From: Branchinecta lynchi
Taxonomy: Eukaryota; Arthropoda; Branchiopoda; Anostraca; Branchinectidae
DNA: 64,000 bases
Reading direction: 5' to 3'
NCBI GenBank assembly: GCA_023053575.1
Contig: JAKZAP010000004.1
Span: forward strand, 16,441,624-16,505,623
Part shown: piece by piece, positions 1 through 11,154 of the stretch
Numbering within the stretch: position 1 is the first letter of the stretch
How the letters are laid out: every line of letters begins with the position of its first letter
Translations under genes and position numbers: made by a program
Notes under the pieces: model-generated
What the model saw: only the letters and a program-made list of their open reading frames with translations
The model's database searches: none
Told to the model about the DNA's origin: nothing

Positions 1-162
1 CTAATAGAGTCTTTGAAGGGATCAAGTCCTCCCACTGGCTTAGAACAGAGAGGAATGTTGGTGGTAGCTTCATATACAGATTGGCGATACCTCGTTTCAT
101 GGCATTCTACGACGGCTGCGAATAATGCCAAGTGCTTATCTGTTTCTGACTCTACTCCTTAA
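1..162 (+). CDS. possible 3'-terminal exon of an unidentified gene
   Basis: Frame 1 is open from the first base to a TAA at 160-162 (53 codons) and is then followed by AT-rich DNA. The peptide has a mixed, protein-like composition (…MLVVASYTDWRYLVSWHS…, ending SVSDSTP). I do not recognise the family. The opposite strand is also open over this stretch, so strand choice is uncertain. If real, it is the last exon of a gene lying mostly left of the window, on the strand opposite to CHTF18. It could equally be chance or repeat-derived. Confidence 0.25.
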   Translation, partial: LIESLKGSSPPTGLEQRGMLVVASYTDWRYLVSWHSTTAANNAKCLSVSDSTP

Positions 163-258
163 TTATTAATATAACAGCATATATTTATTATTTCAAAGTA
201 TTTACACAAATATAAAGTAGAAAATCATGAGTTGAGTTTTGCAGATGCCACGGTCTAA

Positions 259-468
259 AGTCGTTTTCGCAGTTACCATGGTATCTGGCAAGGTAACTGG
301 AAAATCTATCTCACTTTCATCATCACTACCTCAGGAGTCTAGTTTTTTTGTCAAATTGGTGGGAAAGAAGTTATGTCACTCTAGATGGCAGGATGATTTC
401 TAAAAGCGCATATCCGGAATCCGTCGTCAATCGTAATATCAGATATCACGGTAACTATCAAAACGACT
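259..468. repeat. short inverted-repeat element (AGTCG termini)
   Basis: The ends are imperfect inverted repeats of 29 bp, matching at about 24 positions. The left end begins AGTCGTTTTCGCAGTTACC and the right end is its complement. A related, much shorter hairpin lies at 63,776-63,831. No coding capacity is seen, so this is probably a MITE. The target duplication is not clear. Confidence 0.45.
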
Positions 469-1424
469 AATTGCAGATCCAGTTACGGTGGTAACAGATA
501 CCCAAAAACGCAACTATGGTTACGATGACGTCCTTACAGTGACTGTACTCTGACTAAGATGCGACGGTTTCGGCACTTTCTAACCTCTGAAACGGGTTGG
601 TTTATTGAAGAAAAATACTTTTGTCCAATTTAATTCCGTTTTTTTCTTTTATCCCAAGTCCGGAGCAAATTGTATACCCCAACCCAGCTTTATTGTTCAG
701 GAGCATTATTTAAATCGCTGGTTTCTAGGTTAAAGAAAGTCTCAACACTGTTTCTGCTTAAAATCAACTGCTCGTTTCTTCCTCCTTCTACCTTATTGTT
801 CAACGAAAGTGCAATACACACAGAACAAGTGCGTAAGCGCTCAAACGTGGAGTGGGAAAGTAAAATGTTTGTTACATCTAATACATAAACAGCGTCAGAA
901 CCATGATATTTCACATCCCCAACAACCAAACAAATATTGAACTAAGCTAATTTGAAATCATCTCGCTTAAAAGCATTTAATGTAAACAAACCGCATGTAG
1001 AAATCCAAAGATCATCTTGGAAGAACGGTTTCAGTTTCAATGCTGAATGTCTTGCCAATTATCAAAACAATAACAAGTGCAACAAGATCAAACGTTTCGA
1101 TAGGATCCCAACACTTAATATTTTAAACTTCCCAATTCAGTACCGATCATGCTGTTGACCGGATAACACCTTGTTTGTGGGTGGCGTACTGCAGTTAATT
1201 CAAAGTTGATATTTTGATGGCAAATCTTGAGAGCTGTTTCTGGATACTGCAAATGTAGCTGACAGAAGATAATTGCTGTTGGAAGAGAAGGAGCCGCTGC
1301 TGCTGAAGGGCTTAGCCGTGCCCAATTACGGCCAAACGAAATGCACGTGTGATTCGGCGTGGATAAACAAACGATTCTTCTTGAGGTAGGCTTAGTCCCA
1401 ATTTTCTTTGTCGAAGCTTGAACC
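469..1424. other. no gene recognised; probable 5' leader of LINE-1
   Basis: No convincing exon, RNA gene or named repeat was found. Open frames near 670-929 exist on both strands without recognisable motifs. The last few hundred bases before 1,425 are probably the LINE 5' untranslated region, but its left edge could not be fixed. Confidence 0.35.
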
Positions 1425-2363
1425 ATGGTGAGGAAGAGGCGACGGCGCGGAGAAGAAGAAGGTTCTGCCAATAATAGCATCCTGGATGCGTCTTCTAGCA
1501 GTCAGGTAGCAAATGATCAAGTGACATTGGCAAGTCTTGCGAATAATATCAGCACTATATTGTCGATTGTCAGTGAGAGCAACAAGAAACTGGACTCGCT
1601 TGAAAATAAACTGAAATCTTTGGATGATCGAGTTGCAAAAATAGAAAGCTTCCAGAGTGAGGTTAGGCAATCTCTATCGCAGAGTGATACGAGGCTCGGC
1701 TCGTTAGAAACTGAAAATGAGGCCGTGAAAAATCAGATTAAGATCTTAACAGATGAGGTTACTGAGCGTGGATCTAACGTGGACAGCATTTCTAATAGGC
1801 TGACAAAGCTTGAATTTGAAAAACTGGATATGAACATTATTGTCTGGAAAGTGTCTTGTGATGATACTTCTAATGCGAAAGATATTGTTTCTTCAGTAAT
1901 ATCAGAGGGGCTTGAGATTTCAGATGTGCCAGCATTTCAGGTAGTGCAGTTCAGTAAAAATCAGAAGTTTGTCAAGATTAAGCTAGCTGACAAAGAAACA
2001 AAAGTGAGAATCCTGAAGAATGCAAAAAAATTGAAAGGAAAAACAATCTTGTCGTTTAGTGATATTTACATTAGTGATGATGTCCCATCTGAAGTAAGAA
2101 AAATGCGTAAAAACCTGTTAGCAAAAAGAGCAATGCTACGTGATATCGGCGTCGAGTCGTGGATCTCAAAAAGTTTCCCGCCTGTCCTCCATTTCGATCG
2201 ATTAAATGGTGCCCACGCCATGTTCACGTGCAATGAATCGATTCCGGAGTTGCAGCGTAATAATCAGAGACGAAATTTGCCTTCGACACTGCGTGTGGAT
2301 GATAGAGGCTTTGAGGGTGGTAGCGGCGGCAGATTTGACGCGCTAAGTGATATAATGGAATAA
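1425..2363 (+). CDS. LINE ORF1 nucleic-acid-binding protein
   Basis: This 312-residue protein begins with a basic RKRRRRG stretch. A long heptad-rich segment follows at about residues 40-140 (…NKKLDSLENKLKSL… and onward), predicted to form a coiled coil. After it comes an L1-ORF1p-like globular part at about 140-265, with the conserved-style block DDVPSEVRKMRKNLLAKRA. The C-terminus is Gly/Arg rich. Known ORF1 proteins of this plan trimerise, coat the element RNA and act as chaperones in the retrotransposition particle. The start codon at 1,425 gives the whole basic N-terminus. A 313-bp spacer separates it from ORF2. Confidence 0.75.
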   Translation: MVRKRRRRGEEEGSANNSILDASSSSQVANDQVTLASLANNISTILSIVSESNKKLDSLENKLKSLDDRVAKIESFQSEVRQSLSQSDTRLGSLETENEAVKNQIKILTDEVTERGSNVDSISNRLTKLEFEKLDMNIIVWKVSCDDTSNAKDIVSSVISEGLEISDVPAFQVVQFSKNQKFVKIKLADKETKVRILKNAKKLKGKTILSFSDIYISDDVPSEVRKMRKNLLAKRAMLRDIGVESWISKSFPPVLHFDRLNGAHAMFTCNESIPELQRNNQRRNLPSTLRVDDRGFEGGSGGRFDALSDIME

Positions 2364-2676
2364 ATAAATAAAAGTTGATAATGTCTCGAGTATTATTATC
2401 GTTTGTTTTGTATACATTTTTAAAAGAAGGAAGTGTTAATTAAAGTTGTGATGAAGTAGCAGTATGGCACCCATTAAATGAGGTTATGAAAAGAAAAAGC
2501 GATGGCGATCGGTAAAACACAGCAAAACGTGTTTCGGTATTTGTCACTAGTGTCTGTTTACCCGTTTGTAGAACCATTAGGTCAAGGTTATTTATTAAAG
2601 AAAGAAGTGCCGTTTTATTTTGGTTGTAAGTATTCATGTTCGCATCAGTGGTGGAATCACCTAAACGGAAAATGTA

Positions 2677-5600
2677 TTGATGGTGGATGATAGGACTCTC
2701 TCTCCTCCAGGGCCTGAGTTTAATCTTGGTGAGTTAGAAAACAGAAAGGTTAATTTAAGTAATAGGTATGATGAAATTTTAAATAGAAATTTAGATCCTG
2801 GTCTCACTAGCCGGGTGGAGTGTGAGGATTCGAAGTATGTTTTTGTAAATGGTGTTTCGCGTGCGTGTCGTGGCTATGAAGAATTGTTCAGTATTTTTCA
2901 CCTGAATTGTCAAGGGTTGAACTCCAGCTTCAATTTTATGGACCATTTGGCTAACCTAGGTTTATTTCAGGTAATTGCTCTTACAGAAACCTGGTTAAAT
3001 AGACACAACTCCGAGTTATTGAATATTGATGGGTACCGCCTGTACCAGAAGAACCGACAAGTACACCAGCATGGCGGACTTGCAGCGTACATTAAATCTG
3101 ATATTGCGGTGACTCCCAGAGATGATTTATCGGTGAATAAAGAGATGGTATTTGAGTCGCTTGTTCTCCAGTTGAAAGTAGGTGAGTGCAAATGTTTCCT
3201 GATTGTAGTTTATCGCCCGCCGTCGGCATCGTTTACTGAATTTTTGGATTTTCTTGATGAGCAGTGTGAGAAGCTACCCGCTCATACCTCATGTTTCTTT
3301 GCTGGTGATTTTAATGTTGACCTTCTTCAAGATAGTTCAAATAGTGATCGTTTTTTAAATATAATGATTTCGTATGGGTTAGTTCCGTCAGTAAATATTG
3401 CGACAAGAGTGACAACTACGACTGCAAAGTGCCTGGATAACATTTTTTCTGCGTTTCCTCCCAGATCTCCAAGTGTGCTGGTGAGTGACACTTCCGATCA
3501 CTTTGGAATATTTGCACATTATAGTCTCCCTATTGGTAAAAAAAAGTATGCCCAACCTGAACGTTTTCGGCCAGTAATTGATAGTCATGTATTAATCAAA
3601 TGTAAAAATGAGCTGACAGAAATTGACTGGGAAAGTAAATTATCTTCTTCGATTGGAGCCGAAAGTAAGTTTCAAAAATTTTATGAGACTATTCAAGAGA
3701 CACTAAAAAAATATTCTAAGATGAAAAGCGGTTCTCGAAAAAATACGCCAAAAAAACCTTGGATCACGAATGGTCTTTTAAAATCAATTAATAAAAGAGA
3801 TCAGCTTTATGAGATTAAAGTGCAACTTAAGTCTGATGTAAATACAAGAATATATAATAATTACCGAAACGCACTTAACCGTCTTCTGCGGAAGTCAAAA
3901 GAACAATATTATAAAAATAAATTCATGGAAGTTTCGGGAAACCCGGCTAAAACGTGGCGAGTGATTAAAGAAGTGTTAAATGTGACACCTAAAGCTTTAC
4001 CTGAAGAAATTGAGTGCCCCGATGGAAGTAAAGTGACGGAAGATGGTTCAGTAGCTCATGAATTCGTAAAATATTTTTCTACATCTGGAGCTAATGTAGC
4101 CAGCAAGATTTCGCTTAAAGAAGGTGACCCATCATTCCATGAGTATCTAGGCCCGGATGAGACCGATGTCTCATTTTATGTGAGCCCTGCCACTACTGAT
4201 GAACTAAAGCGCCTAGTATATGATATGAAAACTAGTGCTTCTGGAAGTGACATTGTGTCTCTCAAGACTATAAAGTTCCTTTTACCAGTTATTCTACCTG
4301 TCTTAGTTGAGATGATCAACCTATGTTTGAAAGAGGGAGTATTCCCTTCTTTCTTTAAGGAAGCTAGAGTGACGCCTGTTCCTAAAGGAGGCGATACTAG
4401 TTGTCTTGGTAATTATAGACCAATTTCAGTGCTACCTGTCATGTCCAGAATTTTGGAAAAATGTTTCGCTAACCGTTTGCATAAGTACCTTCAAAATCAA
4501 TGTGCGCTGAGCTCCACCCAATTTGGATTCAGATATGGACACACAACTGAACAAGCTTTAATATTTTTGACTAGCGTAATAAATGCAGCATTAGACCGAG
4601 GTTACAGAGTTGCAGCAATATTTTTGGATATAATAAAGGCATTTGACACGGTAGATCACGCAACTCTTATGGCAAAATGTGAATTTTATGGAATTCGAGG
4701 GCCAGCTCTGCAGTTCCTTCGTGATTTTCTCTCCGGTAGATCGCAGTTTGTAGAAATCAGAAATGCCAAGTCGCCTTCATTGCCTGTGGTGTGTGGGGTG
4801 CCACAAGGATCCGTCCTTGGACCTCTGTTGTTCCTGATATTTGTCAATGACCTGTCACGAGCTATCAGAGAAGTGAAAAGTAAGGTGAGCGAACTGTTTT
4901 GTGGTGAAAAAGACATCACAGTTCCAATGTTTGCTGATGACACTGCACTGATATGTATAGCCAGAACCGAGAGACTTTTAATGGGTTTATGTGAGCAATC
5001 ACTGGAAGAAGTATCGCAATGGATGAGAGTGAATAAACTCCAACCAAATCCGATTAAGAGCTCTTTCGTGATATTCTCGCGCACGGCGAATTATTATCCC
5101 TGGATTCGGTGTATCAAATTTACTGAAGGTGAAATACAGCGAACACCAACGGTTAAGTATCTCGGAGTGAAGATTGATGAAACTCTTTGCTTCAAGAACC
5201 ATACTGATGCTGTTTCCAAAATTTTATCTCGGAACCTGGGTATGCTACGAAAACTCAAGTTCTACGTTCCCAGGCAAATACTGCGGCTCTTGTATTTTTC
5301 GATAATCCATCCTTACATCTTATATTGTTCATCAGTTTGGCTTGGGACGTTTCCTTCCATTTTGACACCGATTAGAGTGCTGCAGAATAAAGCAATCCGG
5401 ATAGTTTGCGGAAAAGAGGCGCGTGAATCGGTAAGAGAAATTTACCGTGAAGTTAAAATATTACCGGCTGCTGGTCTACGTGATTTATATTCCCTATGTT
5501 TTATGTACCAATATCAGAAGAAAACTTTACCGTCATGTTTTGAAAGCGTTTTTGTTGTTAATTCTGAGGTTCATAGCCACGATACGCGTTCGAAAAATGA

Positions 5601-5763
5601 CTTTTGTGCTCCATTGGCTGTGACGACCAGGTCTAAGTTTTCAATCATTTATAGAGGGATTAAATTGTGGAATGGGTTAGAAAAGGAATTACTGGAAAAG
5701 GAAAATATGAATGAGTTTAAGAATGCGATTAAAAATAAAATGTATGGTAAGTATGATTTCTAG
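2677..5763 (+). CDS. LINE ORF2: endonuclease and reverse transcriptase
   Basis: The 1,028-residue polyprotein has an apurinic-type endonuclease at about residues 70-285, showing FHLNCQGLN, LTETWLN, FAGDFNVD and SDTSDHFGIF. A reverse transcriptase follows at about 490-810. Its catalytic motifs are present: IFLDIIKAFDTVDH near 650, CGVPQGSVLGPLLF near 707 and MFADDTALI near 752. The C-terminal domain contains the HDTRSKNDF and GIKLWNGL blocks common in CR1/Daphne-type LINEs. It nicks target DNA and reverse-transcribes its own RNA. No frameshift or stop is visible, so it may still be active. Confidence 0.9.
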   Translation: MMVDDRTLSPPGPEFNLGELENRKVNLSNRYDEILNRNLDPGLTSRVECEDSKYVFVNGVSRACRGYEELFSIFHLNCQGLNSSFNFMDHLANLGLFQVIALTETWLNRHNSELLNIDGYRLYQKNRQVHQHGGLAAYIKSDIAVTPRDDLSVNKEMVFESLVLQLKVGECKCFLIVVYRPPSASFTEFLDFLDEQCEKLPAHTSCFFAGDFNVDLLQDSSNSDRFLNIMISYGLVPSVNIATRVTTTTAKCLDNIFSAFPPRSPSVLVSDTSDHFGIFAHYSLPIGKKKYAQPERFRPVIDSHVLIKCKNELTEIDWESKLSSSIGAESKFQKFYETIQETLKKYSKMKSGSRKNTPKKPWITNGLLKSINKRDQLYEIKVQLKSDVNTRIYNNYRNALNRLLRKSKEQYYKNKFMEVSGNPAKTWRVIKEVLNVTPKALPEEIECPDGSKVTEDGSVAHEFVKYFSTSGANVASKISLKEGDPSFHEYLGPDETDVSFYVSPATTDELKRLVYDMKTSASGSDIVSLKTIKFLLPVILPVLVEMINLCLKEGVFPSFFKEARVTPVPKGGDTSCLGNYRPISVLPVMSRILEKCFANRLHKYLQNQCALSSTQFGFRYGHTTEQALIFLTSVINAALDRGYRVAAIFLDIIKAFDTVDHATLMAKCEFYGIRGPALQFLRDFLSGRSQFVEIRNAKSPSLPVVCGVPQGSVLGPLLFLIFVNDLSRAIREVKSKVSELFCGEKDITVPMFADDTALICIARTERLLMGLCEQSLEEVSQWMRVNKLQPNPIKSSFVIFSRTANYYPWIRCIKFTEGEIQRTPTVKYLGVKIDETLCFKNHTDAVSKILSRNLGMLRKLKFYVPRQILRLLYFSIIHPYILYCSSVWLGTFPSILTPIRVLQNKAIRIVCGKEARESVREIYREVKILPAAGLRDLYSLCFMYQYQKKTLPSCFESVFVVNSEVHSHDTRSKNDFCAPLAVTTRSKFSIIYRGIKLWNGLEKELLEKENMNEFKNAIKNKMYGKYDF

Positions 5764-6141
5764 CAAATATATTAAATTAGTAGTTTATTTTAGATTAAAT
5801 TAAAAGATAAATTTTTTTTTTTTTTTTTTTTTTTTGCCCAGGTGGAGGAGAGAAAGTTATTTTTGTTGAGTTGTTTTGGTTTGTTTGTCGTTGGAGGTTG
5901 ATTCCACTGCTGACAACGTTATGTGATCGGTACTGTGCATTTAGTGGTCACCCCCAGGACAACCTGGACGCCCAGGTTCTCGGGTGACTGGTTTATCTGA
6001 AGATATATTGTTTAGTTCCTATGTTTTTTTGTTACAAGTTGTTTAATATTATTTTGTGTAAATAAAGAATAACCTAACCTAAAATAGAGACCATAAACTG
6101 GTCCGACAGATTTCCAGAATCCGTAAAATTGCAATGTAAAC

Positions 6142-6426
6142 TTGCAGATCCCTTATCGAGATCCATTAGGTAACACTGTCACAGCTGGTATGAAGTGGGA
6201 TGCTCATGTTCAAAACATCCTCAAACAAGCTTCACCTTCGGTTTCCCTCTTACAACTTACAAAAAAAAATGTCTTCCACCCTAAGGATCTCCTCCAGTTC
6301 TATTGTTCATTTATCCGGACAATACTGGTGTATGCATGTCCAGTGTGGCATTTCCGGCTTCTTTCTGAGCATCCGTTGAAGGCGGAGGAAGACCCCTTCA
6401 TCATAACTTCATTAAGAACTGCATAA
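6142..6426 (+). pseudogene. fragment of a LINE reverse transcriptase C-terminus
   Basis: The open frame encodes MKWDAHVQNILKQA, followed by DLLQFYCSFIRTILVYACPV. This matches the region after the RT palm in CR1/Jockey-type LINEs (LGV..S..L.W..H...I..KA… …L..FY.S.IRP.LEYA.P.W). No other RT motif is present and the frame ends soon after. It is a short dead relic adjacent to LINE-1 and not part of it. Confidence 0.6.
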
Positions 6427-6586
6427 CATCGATAACACCTGTTTATCCTCAAGTATACTTACTTAAAAATGATTAAGTAACGGGTCAGAAACTTAGCTCA
6501 TAACATCGATCATATGATGAGACCTGTTTATCCTCAAGTATACTTACTTAAAAAATGATTAAAGTAACGGGTCAGAAACTTAACTC
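6425..6586. repeat. two-copy tandem duplication, about 80 bp unit
   Basis: A block beginning CATAACATCGAT and containing CCTGTTTATCCTCAAGTATA and ACGGGTCAGAAACTTA occurs twice in a row (about 6,425-6,503 and 6,504-6,586). The two copies differ by a small insertion. Confidence 0.7.
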
Positions 6587-6885
6587 ATGGTTAATTTGGG
6601 CCCACTTGCCCATGAACGTGGTGCCCATGAACGTGGAGGTTGGTTCATATTCCCAACCATAAGATCTAAAAGCACAAGGGATTTCATCGTCCTATCTCCA
6701 GTTATTGTCAAGTAAAATATATTGGGGGGGGGGGGAGGGTTGAACTTTTCACTGGGCAATCTGGGCCCAATTGCCCCTGAACCGGGTGGGTGTGGGGGGG
6801 GGGGCTTCGAGAGGCACAACTAGACCCCGATATCCCAAAGTGTACCAAATTTGAATCTGCACTGCTTCATGTATTATGAGTTCCA

Positions 6886-7789
6886 CAAACAAAACCTAAG
6901 GTTTCGATGGGATCCCAAAAATCGAATACCTGACCCAGACAATTGGGTCTTGTCTTCGCCACGCTAATCATCTGAGAAACAAGTTCAGACATACCTCTAT
7001 AAGCCATATCTATTTTGACGACACTGACCGAAACTTCCTGCTTTACTTCTGCCAAATTACGGTTTCGGCCGAATTCCGAGCGAACTACTTGTCCAGCAAA
7101 ACAAGAAAATTCAGAAACGAATTCAGCGTATCTGCTTATCCCTATAAAGAACATCTAATAACTTCAAATAAAACTTTAACTTATAAAATTTCCGGTTTTA
7201 ACCGGATTCTGGACGAATTATATGTCTGGGTAAAAAATTATTGTCAGATACAGAATCAGCGTCTTTTCTTGGCCCTAAATCGGTCATCTAATCCGCTTTT
7301 AACAAATTTTCCGGTTCGGCCGGATTCCGGGTGAACTAGTAGTCCGATGAGAAAATGGTTTTCATCATCGTGTTCGTTATGTCTTCTTACCCCATAATCG
7401 AACATCTAATCAACTTCAAATAAAACTTTTAATTCTAACCAACTTTCCGGTTTTCCCGGATTCCGGACGAACTACTTATCCGGCAAGAAAATGATTTTCA
7501 CCATCGTCTTCAGCATGTCATCTTAAATCCCAACCGACTATCAAATTAGCTGTTTAAAAATATTTTGTTTGCCCCTTAATTTGAATCCCCTCCCCACCCC
7601 TAAATGTAGGGCTACAGAGCCCATCTACGAACTTGACCTTACTCTTGACCCAAAGAATCCTCACACCAAGTTTCATCAAAACATCTCATTCCCTTCCAGA
7701 GTTATCGTGCTGACAGACGGACGTACAGACGGACAACTTTTGCGATGTCATAGGTATCCCTCCACTTACGTTTTGAGATCCCAAAAACG
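6886..7789 (+). mobile_element. family A element (HINE/pearl-like, tandem core)
   Basis: The left end carries AAGGTTTCGATGGGATCCCA and the right end TTTTGAGATCCCAAAA. The core consists of about 125-bp units, each with a TTTCCGGTTTTNNCCGGATTCCGG-type block followed by ACTACTTGTCC. Near the right end are a CAGACGGACG tetranucleotide tract and TTTTGCGATGTCATAGG. It has no coding capacity. The same organisation recurs at least six more times in the window. Non-autonomous Helentron-type elements share this plan; the assignment is an inference. Confidence 0.65.
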
Positions 7790-10330
7790 ATGAAAACCGA
7801 AAGCTGCTATAGCACTCGCAAGAGTGGATTGTTCATAAATGAACTCTCCACGGAAAAACGCACATCAACTAACTTCCTTCAGGTTGACACTTGTGAGTCG
7901 TTAACCCTTTGCTCACGACGCTGATGTTGTACGGCGACGACACGTCTGTCCGCGAAGTTCTGTCTAGTCCAGATATCTCCAACCTCAACGTGTGACAAGA
8001 TGTGCAAAACCCTTGAGTCACAACTGATCAGGGATTTACGGGCCATTGGGTGACGCGAAAACGACACGGTATTGTTTGAGCCAAAAGTATTTGTTCAGCT
8101 TACGTAATAACTAGGGTGTTAGGAATTCGTCTGTAAGCAAAACCTTGAGGCATAAATGATCACGGGCCCTTGGGAAACGAAAATGGATCATTTCGCCGAA
8201 ACTCATCTGTAAGCCACAACCTTGAGAAATGATAACGGGCTGATAATGATAATGCACATATTCTTGCACCGTGCGGTTAAGACAGCTAGCATTCATTTGT
8301 AAGCAAAATCTGGATAACTCGTTCGAACGTTATGTGTGTCACAAGATTCCGGATTCCCCCTCCCTCCACCCCCCCCTGGACAGTCGTACCCAAGAGACAA
8401 TTTACGAGTCAATCTGATCAGGTTTCTAATATGCCCAGGACCCAAGGTATTTTTGCACTGTACGGTTATTATGCGGAATTTAAGAGGAGTAGGAACTGAT
8501 TGTAAGCAAAACCTTGAAGATGGGCTCTTGGGGTCATCGAAATGTATCGTCTTTTGCACTGCAGTTAAAGTATAATCGAAAAGGGCTGGGATATGACAAT
8601 CTAGTTACCCATCATTTATTCACTTAAATTGGCTTGAAGACCCGCTGAAAATTAGTTACTTCGATGTTCTGCTATTCCCGAATATTCGATTTTCAATTAG
8701 TGGAATTTCCCTGTGATCTGTGGTGCCTCTATGCGCTCAATCTGTGCTGTATGCCTTACGAGAAAGATTATGATTTTTTTTGTTCAGGCACTAAACAGTC
8801 TTCACCAAGATCAGCACTGCCCACTGCCGCGTTCGTGTTAAGATTAAAATTTCCCGCGTCATAGTACAGCTTACATTGTGGGGACGGCCGCGATTACTCT
8901 AAACGTCAAACGTCAAAACCCAAATAATTCGGTGTATTCAGTTAAATGACACAAAAATGAGTTGGCTTTTCAGTTAAACTTTAAGATGGGCACTTTAAGG
9001 GGGCTAGGAATTCGTAATAAGCAACACACTTGAGGTACAAATGGTCACGGGCCTTTGGGGAACAAGCAAACGTACCGTTTGTCCAAAAGTACTTTTGCAC
9101 CGTCCGGCGAAGACGCACATTAAAAGTGATAGGAATTCATTCTTAAGCAAAACTCTTGAGCCATAAAGATCATGTGGACTTGGGGAACAAGAAATGTATC
9201 GTGACGCAGTACGGACCTGAATCTGAGCATCTGGGATTTTTGCTTTTATCAGTTATCAAATTTCATTCAGACTGGATAGCTCGCTCGAAAGTTATGTGTG
9301 TCACAAGATTCCGGATTCCCCCTCCTTCTACTTTCTACCTATATAGTTGGTGACAATGACAATTTAAGCCAATCGTTAATATATGCCAAACAAGTTTCAC
9401 CGTTCTAGCCCATCTACAAGTACCCTAGCATGCGTGCCACATGATTTCCGGCCCCCTCCAAAGTGACCAGATTTGATCCGGACCTGTAAACGAAGCATCT
9501 AGGGCATGTGCTCTTGCAATCTGTCCAGTTCCATCAAAATCAGATCACTCGTTCACGAGTTATGCATTTCACAAGATTTCTGGGCCCCCCCCCCCCCCAA
9601 CTCCCCCCATAGTATTCGGATCCTGTCCTGTTCTATAGAATATGCATATGGGGCTTAGGCATTTTCTTTCCACCCATTCCATCCCGATCTCTCCGTTTTA
9701 AGCGTGCCACAAGATTTGTGTGTGCCACCCCCACCCCCAACAGTTGTCGGGTCCTATCCGGAGTTCAAAAGGAACATCTGAGGCATTTGCTCTTGCAAAC
9801 TGTCAAGTTTTATTCAAACCTGATCACCCGTGCGAATGTTTATCTTTCTTCAAGTTCCAGGACTCCCGCTCTCCACTACCCGTAGATTGGTTGAATCCGG
9901 GAAGTGACAATTGCTAAGTCAATCTGGTTGGTACCCTAATACTCCTGCCAAGTTTCATCGTCTTAGCACATATGGATGTACCCTTACTCGTGATCATCGG
10001 AATTTAAGGAACTCTTCCCCCCTCTAGGTCACCACAGTGCTCGGATTCCGGTCTAACTCTACAAATGATGTATCTAGGCCTATGCCTTTACGTCCAATCC
10101 CCATCCCTCCACTCTGAGCTTGCCCCGAGATTTACGGTTGCTACCCCTACACCTACAGTTATCGGATAACGTCCAGATTTGAAATCAGACATCTGAGACA
10201 AGTGCTCTTGCCAATCATTAAGTTTTATTCACATCCCATCACCCGTTCCGAGGTAATTCATGCCATGACTTCCACTCCAGTCCCACCAGGATGGTCGGAT
10301 CGGAGAATCTTTGGGCCACCCGACAGACCG
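7790..10330. repeat. decayed tandem-repeat DNA: family B remnants and a second unit (family C)
   Basis: Two kinds of degenerate unit alternate. Family C units contain TAGGAATTCGTCTGTAAGCA, then CTTGAG, then ATGATCACGGGCC, with TTTTGCACCGT further on; they recur near 8,120, 8,200, 8,490, 9,005 and 9,130. From about 8,308-8,450 and 9,225-10,330 the sequence is family-B core (GTTATGTGTGTCACAAGATT, TTCCGGATTCCCCCTCC). No ends are recognisable. C-runs are frequent, for example near 9,587. Confidence 0.5.
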
Positions 10331-11154
10331 ACGAAAAATCCCATATGTAATTTTAGCCGAAGGCAGCAGTGCCAAAAGAAAGTTGGACACAGCCTCAGCA
10401 CATTGAAGCTTTGTTACTTGTTACCAGTCTGAAACCAAAAACACCAAATGAAAAAAGGCGAGTGGCCGTCACCGAACCCTGAACACCAGTGATATAAACT
10501 CTACACCAAAATGCAACGAGGAAAGAAACAAAGCTAACTTTTCCTAGGCCACTCACAAACAACCCCCACCACTCCTAGACCAGAAAGAAGGTCGGATTTA
10601 TGACCGCTCTTTATCTACATCATTAGATTCCCATCACCGTAACCCGCTCAGAGCTTTTCATTCCTTCCCCATTAAATTTTTTCCTCTACAAACTCCCGGC
10701 GATTTACGAGTCAAGCTCGACTGCTCGCTATTACCGTCTGTCCGCATTTATTTGACAAACGGCCTCGAGATGCTATTGGCCATACCGGTAAACGCTCCTA
10801 GCCGACGTATTCACATGGTAATAGAGTGGTGGAACTTTGTAAGGCTCATTTCGCCTCTCCATTAGAAAGGCTCCCACATCAGAACGAGGAGTGTGCCGAC
10901 AGGAAGTTGAGAATCTTTTAGGCGGGCGGGTATAAATGACGCCGGACAGTAATGGAGCGAAATCCATTTATAGCCAGTTTGGGCGGAGGAAGTGTTGTGA
11001 TGCGCGAAAGCAAGGATCGTGTTGGCACAGGGGGCGACCCCTCCAGGGACGAAGGTGAATGGAGTGAATCCCAAGTTGGGATACCAATCTAACCATTTGA
11101 AGATAGACAACGTCAAGAAAATTAAATATACAGCCATTTTGTCAATGGGAAACG
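10331..11154. other. no feature recognised
   Basis: No exon-like frame with plausible splice sites, RNA gene or named repeat was seen on either strand. Confidence 0.4.

Larger units (their letters stand above)
1425..6079 (+). mobile_element. LINE-1: apparently intact two-ORF non-LTR retrotransposon
   Basis: ORF1 (1,425-2,363) and ORF2 (2,677-5,763) are both uninterrupted. They are followed by a 3' untranslated region with a long T run at about 5,814-5,834 and a tail ending AATAAAGAATAACCTAACCT before unrelated sequence. ORF2 carries endonuclease and reverse transcriptase domains of Jockey-superfamily (CR1/L2/Daphne-like) type; the exact clade would need a tree. The element lies beyond the 3' end of CHTF18. 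Intact frames suggest a recent insertion. The 5' end and a target duplication were not resolved. Confidence 0.85.

Noticed and set aside
1425..6079. Retroviral or LTR element
   Set aside because: There is no LTR, protease, RNase H/integrase or envelope. ORF1 coiled coil plus endonuclease-RT is the non-LTR plan.
6886..7789. CRISPR-like array (regular units with palindromes)
   Set aside because: Units are about 125 bp, without unique spacers, in an animal-type genome. They are tandem core units of a mobile element.
7569..7793. Open frame rich in TDGRTDG residues, and similar frames at 59,971-60,222 and 62,786-62,986
   Set aside because: They are translations of the GACGGACA/ACAG tetranucleotide tracts of family A and B elements, not proteins.
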